11,702 nt of DNA from DTPS01 sp049591295 (GTDB lineage: Bacteria; Acidobacteriota; UBA4820; DSQY01): contig JBAWEQ010000150.1 in assembly GCA_049591295.1 (NCBI GenBank), forward strand, positions 1-11,702, given 5' to 3'. The position numbers and the translations under genes are program-made. Within the stretch, counting starts at the first letter, position 1. Every line of letters begins with the position of its first letter. This document shows, one piece after another, positions 6,522 through 11,702 of this stretch. The notes beneath the pieces were generated by a model, which had not been told where the DNA came from, did no database searches, and saw only the letters and a list, made by a program, of their open reading frames with translations.

Positions 6522-9500
6522 GTTCGTCCTCCTCCAGGGAAGGCAGGCTGAAGAAGAAGGTGGCGCCCTCCCCCAGCCGGCTCTCGGCCCAGACCCGCCC
6601 GCCGTGGCGGTTGACGATGCGCTTGACGATGGCCAGCCCCACGCCCGTTCCCGGGAATTCCCCCGTGCCGTGCAGGCGCTGGAAGACCCCGAACAGCTTG
6701 TGAGCGTACCGGTCGTCGAAGCCCACGCCGTTGTCTCTCACCCAGTATACAACCTCCGCACCGTCCCGTCGTCCTCCCACCTCGATGACCGCCGGCGCTC
6801 GGCCCGCGGAGAACTTGAGCGCGTTGCTCATGAGGTTGACCCAGACCTGCTTGAGGAGGGCCGGGTCTCCGGACGCATTCTCCAGGGGCGCCAGGTGGAA
6901 GGTGACGCCGGGGCCGGGCTGTGCGCCGGCGAGCCCCTCGAAGGCCACGCGCGCCAGCGCTGTCATGTCCACCGGGCCCCGCCGCAGCTCGTGGCGCCCA
7001 GCGCGCGAGAGATCCAGCAGGTCGTCGATGAGCTGGCCCATCTGCCGGGTGCTGGAGCGGATGATGCCCAGCAGGCGCCGGCCTTCGTCATCGAGCCGCT
7101 CCCCGTAGTCCTCCTCCACCGCCCGCGAAAATCCGTCGATGGCCCTGAGGGGTGCCCGCAGGTCGTGGGAGACGGAATAGGAGAAGGACTCGAGCTCCTT
7201 GTTGGCGGCCTCGAGCTGCACCGCCTCTTCAACCAGGCGCTCGTTCAGGGATCGGATCTCCTCCTCGATCCTCTTTCGTTCGGTGATGTCGCGGATGATG
7301 CCCACCAGGGTTCTCTCCCGGGTCTCCGGGTCGCGAAAGACCGACTTCTTGGTGGAGATCACGTTGCGCCGTCCGTTGGCATCCGTAAACGGCTCCTCGT
7401 TGATGTTCTCGGCCCCCGTGGCGAAGACCTCGTTGTCCTTCTCCCAGAAAACCTGCGCCTCTTCCTCCGGGAAGAAATCGAAGTCCGATCGGCCGAGCAG
7501 CTCCTCCATCGAGTGGCCGATGAACCGGCAGAAGGCGTCGTTGAGGATGGTCCATCGGTGCGCCGCGTCCTTCACGAAGACCGGGTCCGGCAGGGCGTTG
7601 ATCACGTGCGCGAGGAACTCCTTCTGGCTGTTGAGCTGGGCGGTGCGCTCGGCCACGCGCCGCTCCAGCTCCTCGTAGAGCTGCACGTTTTCGATGGCCC
7701 GCGCCGTGGCGTCCGCCAGGGCCTGGAGAATGGCCACCTCGTCCTGCGTGGGCAGCCTCCTCTCGGCCCAATACCCGCCGATGGCGCCGATGGGCTCCTC
7801 TCGCCGGATGGGCACCATGGCGAGGCTCCTGACGAAGGTGGGACGGTAGGCGTCGTGAGGGATGCGCGCATCGGCGTAGATGTCCTCGATGACCGCGGGT
7901 TCGCGGTGGAGCATGGTCCAGCCGCTGATGCACTCCTCCAGGGGAAAGCGCATGCCCTTCCAGAGGGGACCGATGGCGTCCTCCTCCACGTAGTGGCACT
8001 GGTCCCCGTCCCTCAGCACGAAGGTCACGCCGTCGGCCCCCACCAGCCTTCGGGCCGTCCGGCGGACCACCTCCGCCACGTCCGGAAGGTCCCTCGCGGC
8101 GGCCAGCTCCTGGACGACCCGCGCGAGGTCCCTCAGGCGCTCGTTGAGCAGGCGGACCTCCTCCTCGGAGCGGACCCGCTCGGTGACGTCCAGCGCGATG
8201 CCGCCGAGAAGAAGACCGCCGGGCGTGGGCATGGGAAACTTGACCGAGTCGAAGACCCGGGTCCTGCCGCCTATATGCAGCACCTCCCGCCACGTCACCG
8301 GTTCGCCGCGCAACAGAGTGTCGGCGTCGTTGGCGCGGATGGTGCGGCCCTGCGCGGCGCCGTAGAGAGCCTCGGGGGGTTTGCTCATGAGCTCGGCGTG
8401 GGGTTTGCCCAGGGCGCTGGCCAGCCAGTGGTTGATGAACACGTAGCGGCTGTCCGCATCTTTGATGAAGGCCATGGCCGGGAGGTTCTGCATGAAGAGG
8501 GCGAACCGCTCCTCGCTCTCCCGCAGGGCTATCTCGGCCTCCTTGCGCTCGGTGATGTTCTCGTGCGCCACGACGATCCGCACCGGGCCATCTCCCGGGA
8601 AGCGGGTCACGCGGCACGCGAACCAGCGGCGCTCCTCGGGGGAGTGGCAGGGGTACTCGGCGCCGTAGTGCCCCCGGCCGCCCTCGGCGATCTGCCGGAT
8701 GGCCTCCGCCACCGCCTCGGCCGACGGGGCATCGGGACCCAGCGCGGCGTCACAGACGGCCAGATAGTCGGCTCCGAGGCCCGTGTCCGCCAAGGAGAGC
8801 CCGTTGGCGGCCGCGAATTCCCGCCAGGCGCGGTTCACCTTGATGATCCGGCCTCGCTCGTCCAGGACGCAGATGTGCGCCGCCAGCGCGTCGAGGGTGG
8901 CCTCCGTGAACCGTTCGCTCGCCCGCAAGGCCTCCGATGCCTTCTTGCGTTCGGTGATGTCCTGGAAGGTGCCCCTCACCTGGACCACCCGGCCGTCGCG
9001 CATCACGGGCATCGCCTGGGTCCGAATCCACTTGGGCACGCCTTTGGCGCTCACGATCTGAAGCTCCAGGTCGTAGGGCGTCCCCGACTCGACGGCCTCC
9101 TTCACGGCCCGTTCGATCTGCGGCCGTGACTCGCTGGAGTAGAAGCCGAGGCCCAGTTTGACGCTCGTCCCCAGCGCGGGATCGAGGTCGTGGATGCGGG
9201 CCACCTCGTCCGTCCAGGTTCCGTCTCCCGTCGCCGGATCGAACTCCCACCCGCCCACGTGGGCCATTTCGCCGGTGAGCCGGAGCAGCTCGTCCCGGCG
9301 CCGGATCTCCTCTTCGGCCCGGGCGCGCTCGGTGATGTCCTGGCAGATGGCGAAGGTTCCCGCGAAGCTGCCGTCCTCCCCCATGTGCGGGGTGGAGGTG
9401 ACGCGCAGGCGCCGGATCTCTCCGTCGGGTCTGCGAATCGAGGTGTCGTAGCTGCTCCGCAGCCCCTGGGCCCGCCGCTCCGTCTCCTCCCGGTAGCGGC

Positions 9501-11652
9501 CGAATTCCTCCGGCGTGCTGAACTCGGCGAGGTTGCGGCCCACGAGGGTGCCCGTCTCCACCCCGAAGATGCGGTCCTGGGCGGGGTTGCTGTACAGGAT
9601 CGTCTCGTGCGGGTCCACGATGCCGACCCCCTCGCCCAAGTCCTCGACCAGGGTCCTGAAGCGCCCCTCGCTGCGCCTGAGCGCCCCCTCGGCCTCCTTC
9701 TGGCGGGTCAGATCCAGGACGAAGGCCACCGACTCCTCGCGATTCGGTCCGATCAGGACGAAGCCGACGAGCACCCAGATCCTCCGGCCGTCCTTCCGGA
9801 CGTACTCCTTTTCGTAGGGGGTGCAGGCGCCTCGCTCCCTGGCTTCGGCAATGTGCACGTCGTCATGAGGGAGCCATTCGGGAGGGGTCAGGTCCGACCA
9901 GCGGACCTTCCCTGCCTTCAGCTCCTCTCGGGAGTAGCCCACGATCCGGAGGTACTGGTCGTTGGCCTCGAGGATGTTGCCGTGCACGTCCCCGAACAGG
10001 GTGCCCACCAGGTCCGAATCGAAGAAGGCCCGCAGCTTGGCCTGGCTGGCCAGAAGGGCCTCCTGGGTCCTGAGGCGGTCGCTCCGCTCCTGTATGGCCT
10101 CCAGGGCGTAGCCCAGGTCTCCGGCCAGTTCGTCCAGGAGGGCAACCTCCTCATCGCCGAAGGCGTGGGGCCGATCGGCGTAGACGGTGAGGGCGCCCAG
10201 GACGGCGCCCCGCACGCGGATGGGGAAGGCTGCCGAGGAGCGGTAGCCCGCCGCCAGGGCCGCCTTCCGCCAGGGGGCCATGGCCGGGTTGGTCGTCACG
10301 TCCAGGTTGAGGACGTGGCGGTTCTCCCGGATGGCCGTGCCCGTGGGGCCGCGCCCGGCGGGGGAGTCGTCCCAGCGCACCGTCACCCCGTCGAGATAGC
10401 TCCTCGCGCCCTCGCTGGAGGCGGCGGGAGCCACCGTTCCCGTGGACTCGTCCTTGAACCCGAACCAAGCCATGCGGAACATGCCGAGTTCCACGAGGAT
10501 GCGGCAGGCCCCGGAGAGCAGGCGATCGCGGTCCTGCTCGCGCACGATGAGCTGGTTGATCTCGGAGATGGTCCTGAGCAGCCGGTTGAGCTGGAGGATG
10601 CGCCCCTCGGACCGCTCCCGTTCCGCGAGGATCGCCTGGAGGCCCCGCACCCGCTGACGGCGCCAGAGGCCGTACCCGGTGCCCGTCAGGGTGATCAGGA
10701 CGGCCAGAAGCAGCAGTCCCTGCTGGATCATGTCCCGGTGGTAGGGCGCCAGCGCCTCCGAGCGGTCCACCTTCACCACCAGGCCCCAGTCCGTCCCCCG
10801 GATCGGCCGGGTAGCGGCGAGAACCGGCGTGCCGCGGTAGTCGATGAACTCGCCGAAGGTCTTCCGGCCGAGCACGGCGGAGCGCGCGGCGAGGCTCGGT
10901 GTGTTGAGAGGGAGGCGAAAGGAGAGTAGCTCGGCCGGTTTGAACCGAAGGGGGCTGAGGAAGAGGATCTTCCCGTCCTCCGGCTCGGCCAGGACGTTCT
11001 CCCCGGTGAGCGTCGGAATGGGCTCCCGCTCCATCAGGGGGAAGAGCCAGCGTGCCGGGTCCATCACCAGCAGGACCCATCCCGTCCTGGGTCCCTGGAA
11101 CGGCCCCGGCACTGTGTCCACGGGAACCGTGAAGCCGAGGCGGCGCCTGCCCGTGCGGGCCCCCCGGTAGAAAGTGGCCCTCTCGGCCTGATTCGCCGCC
11201 ATGGTCCGTGCCGCCTTGACAAAGTCGGGAGGAAGAGGAGGCGAATCGGGGGCCGCTACGACCAGTTCTCCGCGCCCGTCGAGCACGTAGGCGCCCAGAT
11301 AGCCGTAGCTGGCCTTCAACGAGCCGAGGATTAGCGTCAGGTGCGCTTTCTCGGCGTCCACTTTGGCTGCCTGGCCCGCCAGGAGCGCCGGCACGCCGGG
11401 AAATGAGGCCACCACACGGGCGTCGCCCCAACGCTCGTGAAGCCAGGCCTCAAGGGCCTTCTCCCGATCGTCCGCCATGCCCGTCAGCCGTGCCCGCCAG
11501 GCCTCCACGGCCTGATCCCGCTCGCTGTGGGCGTAACGACGGGCCGCCAGGCCGATGAGCGCGAGCACCGCGAGGCAGACGGCCAAGCCGAGGGCGCGGC
11601 GAGGCGCGGATGGTCTTTGTTTCCCGGAATCGGTTGGAGCCGGAATACGCAT
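6508..11652 (-). CDS. Large membrane sensor histidine kinase (Cache-like, 2 GAF, 6 PAS)
   Basis: A 1714-residue inner-membrane kinase. Helix TM1 is near 20-37 and TM2 near 312-330; the 270 residues between them form a periplasmic sensor that looks like a double Cache domain (YGYLGAYVLDGRGELVV and TDWGLVVKVDRSEAL). The cytoplasmic part reads GAF (about 360-520), PAS (535-650), PAS (660-775), PAS (785-902), PAS (912-1035), PAS (1046-1160), GAF (1178-1325) and PAS (1345-1460), most joined by DITER-type linkers. The core has His1496 in SHDLRAPL, the N-box NLMSNALKF (1606-1614), the G1 box DNGVGF (1640-1645) and the G2 box GTGVGLAI (1668-1675), all intact. The HisKA type is the one found in phytochrome-like kinases, which fits the Rcp1-like partner encoded next. 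No bilin-binding motif is evident. The ATG at 11652 is favoured because an in-frame stop lies 12 bases upstream (11665-11667) and GAGGG sits nine bases before it. The signal it senses is unknown. It is the first visible gene of the operon. Confidence 0.93.
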   Translation of the reverse strand: MRIPAPTDSGKQRPSAPRRALGLAVCLAVLALIGLAARRYAHSERDQAVEAWRARLTGMADDREKALEAWLHERWGDARVVASFPGVPALLAGQAAKVDAEKAHLTLILGSLKASYGYLGAYVLDGRGELVVAAPDSPPLPPDFVKAARTMAANQAERATFYRGARTGRRRLGFTVPVDTVPGPFQGPRTGWVLLVMDPARWLFPLMEREPIPTLTGENVLAEPEDGKILFLSPLRFKPAELLSFRLPLNTPSLAARSAVLGRKTFGEFIDYRGTPVLAATRPIRGTDWGLVVKVDRSEALAPYHRDMIQQGLLLLAVLITLTGTGYGLWRRQRVRGLQAILAERERSEGRILQLNRLLRTISEINQLIVREQDRDRLLSGACRILVELGMFRMAWFGFKDESTGTVAPAASSEGARSYLDGVTVRWDDSPAGRGPTGTAIRENRHVLNLDVTTNPAMAPWRKAALAAGYRSSAAFPIRVRGAVLGALTVYADRPHAFGDEEVALLDELAGDLGYALEAIQERSDRLRTQEALLASQAKLRAFFDSDLVGTLFGDVHGNILEANDQYLRIVGYSREELKAGKVRWSDLTPPEWLPHDDVHIAEARERGACTPYEKEYVRKDGRRIWVLVGFVLIGPNREESVAFVLDLTRQKEAEGALRRSEGRFRTLVEDLGEGVGIVDPHETILYSNPAQDRIFGVETGTLVGRNLAEFSTPEEFGRYREETERRAQGLRSSYDTSIRRPDGEIRRLRVTSTPHMGEDGSFAGTFAICQDITERARAEEEIRRRDELLRLTGEMAHVGGWEFDPATGDGTWTDEVARIHDLDPALGTSVKLGLGFYSSESRPQIERAVKEAVESGTPYDLELQIVSAKGVPKWIRTQAMPVMRDGRVVQVRGTFQDITERKKASEALRASERFTEATLDALAAHICVLDERGRIIKVNRAWREFAAANGLSLADTGLGADYLAVCDAALGPDAPSAEAVAEAIRQIAEGGRGHYGAEYPCHSPEERRWFACRVTRFPGDGPVRIVVAHENITERKEAEIALRESEERFALFMQNLPAMAFIKDADSRYVFINHWLASALGKPHAELMSKPPEALYGAAQGRTIRANDADTLLRGEPVTWREVLHIGGRTRVFDSVKFPMPTPGGLLLGGIALDVTERVRSEEEVRLLNERLRDLARVVQELAAARDLPDVAEVVRRTARRLVGADGVTFVLRDGDQCHYVEEDAIGPLWKGMRFPLEECISGWTMLHREPAVIEDIYADARIPHDAYRPTFVRSLAMVPIRREEPIGAIGGYWAERRLPTQDEVAILQALADATARAIENVQLYEELERRVAERTAQLNSQKEFLAHVINALPDPVFVKDAAHRWTILNDAFCRFIGHSMEELLGRSDFDFFPEEEAQVFWEKDNEVFATGAENINEEPFTDANGRRNVISTKKSVFRDPETRERTLVGIIRDITERKRIEEEIRSLNERLVEEAVQLEAANKELESFSYSVSHDLRAPLRAIDGFSRAVEEDYGERLDDEGRRLLGIIRSSTRQMGQLIDDLLDLSRAGRHELRRGPVDMTALARVAFEGLAGAQPGPGVTFHLAPLENASGDPALLKQVWVNLMSNALKFSAGRAPAVIEVGGRRDGAEVVYWVRDNGVGFDDRYAHKLFGVFQRLHGTGEFPGTGVGLAIVKRIVNRHGGRVWAESRLGEGATFFFSLPSLEEDEHERT
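6528..6535 (-). promoter_or_regulatory. Ribosome binding site of the small receiver, inside the kinase gene
   Basis: GGAGGAGG with a six-base spacer to the ATG at 6521. It is embedded in the codons for the acidic tail (LEEDE) of the large kinase. The kinase TGA (6508-6510) lies after the receiver ATG, giving the overlap typical of coupled partners. Confidence 0.8.
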
Positions 11653-11661
11653 CCTGGATCG

Positions 11662-11666
11662 CCCTC
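11662..11666 (-). promoter_or_regulatory. Ribosome binding site of the large kinase
   Basis: GAGGG with a nine-base spacer to the ATG at 11652. It overlaps a TGA (11665-11667) in the same frame as the kinase that bars any longer start. The remaining bases to the window end show no promoter that I can support. Confidence 0.55.
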
Positions 11667-11702
11667 AGCGCGGCCAAGCGATGCTCATCCCGTGGTGCCG
11701 GT

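Noticed and set aside
4871..9345. Recurring DNA words around CGCTCGGTGATGTC
   Set aside because: They encode the DITER linkers at PAS ends in both kinases, so they are protein-level repeats and not separate DNA elements.
6424..10929. Long plus-strand open frames opposite the large kinase
   Set aside because: They mirror the codon pattern of the kinase, show no domain and have no matching ribosome sites.
6508..11652. Bacteriophytochrome identity for the large kinase
   Set aside because: Its kinase core and Rcp1-like partner resemble phytochrome systems, but it has membrane helices and a Cache-like domain, and neither GAF shows a bilin-attachment motif or a PHY domain.
11653..11702. End of an upstream gene overlapping the kinase ribosome site
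   Set aside because: Stop codons occur at 11665-11667 and 11684-11686 on the minus strand, but too few codons are in the window to show real coding sequence.

Overview
The window looks like chromosome from a high-GC, Gram-negative-type bacterium. Every supported gene is on the minus strand. Hand-counted 60-base samples give about 68-73% GC in the main coding blocks. The PAS-rich sensor kinases, the PTR2/POT transporter and the style of the secreted protein would suit Acidobacteriota or a deltaproteobacterial-type lineage, but nothing here fixes the taxon.

Right-hand block (11652 down to 3789): a three-gene signalling operon. A 1714-residue membrane histidine kinase (Cache-like sensor, 2 GAF, 6 PAS, HisKA, HATPase) overlaps by 14 bases the start of a stand-alone Rcp1-like receiver. 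After 63 bases comes a 741-residue soluble protein with an N-terminal receiver, three PAS domains and an NtrB-type kinase core. The receiver-first layout suggests that the large kinase can signal to the single-domain receiver, to the receiver of the second kinase, or to both, giving a branched or serial relay. There is no DNA-binding output domain in the window.

Middle block (about 2961 to 3756): a compact accessory island. A 96-residue GIY-YIG nuclease-like gene of visibly lower GC (about 56%) lies between two direct copies of a roughly 220-bp composite repeat. Each copy is a string of short hairpins: a 7-bp stem with a conserved 14-nt loop (type A), a diverged relative (type B), and a tight 7-bp stem with a 5-nt loop (type C). 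A and B differ by a paired T-A to C-G change that keeps the stem, so the hairpin itself seems to be maintained. A similar 12-bp sequence (10 of 12 identical) lies just outside the two repeat copies. This nuclease-plus-repeat module is the best candidate here for a poorly described system.

Left-hand block (2880 down to 76): a PTR2/POT-family proton-coupled peptide transporter with a plausible sigma70-type promoter. After 42 bases it is followed by a secreted protein that resembles a zinc-metallopeptidase family but lacks both histidines of the HExxH motif. The two are probably one operon. Bases 1-75 and 11653-11702 hold no gene that I can support.
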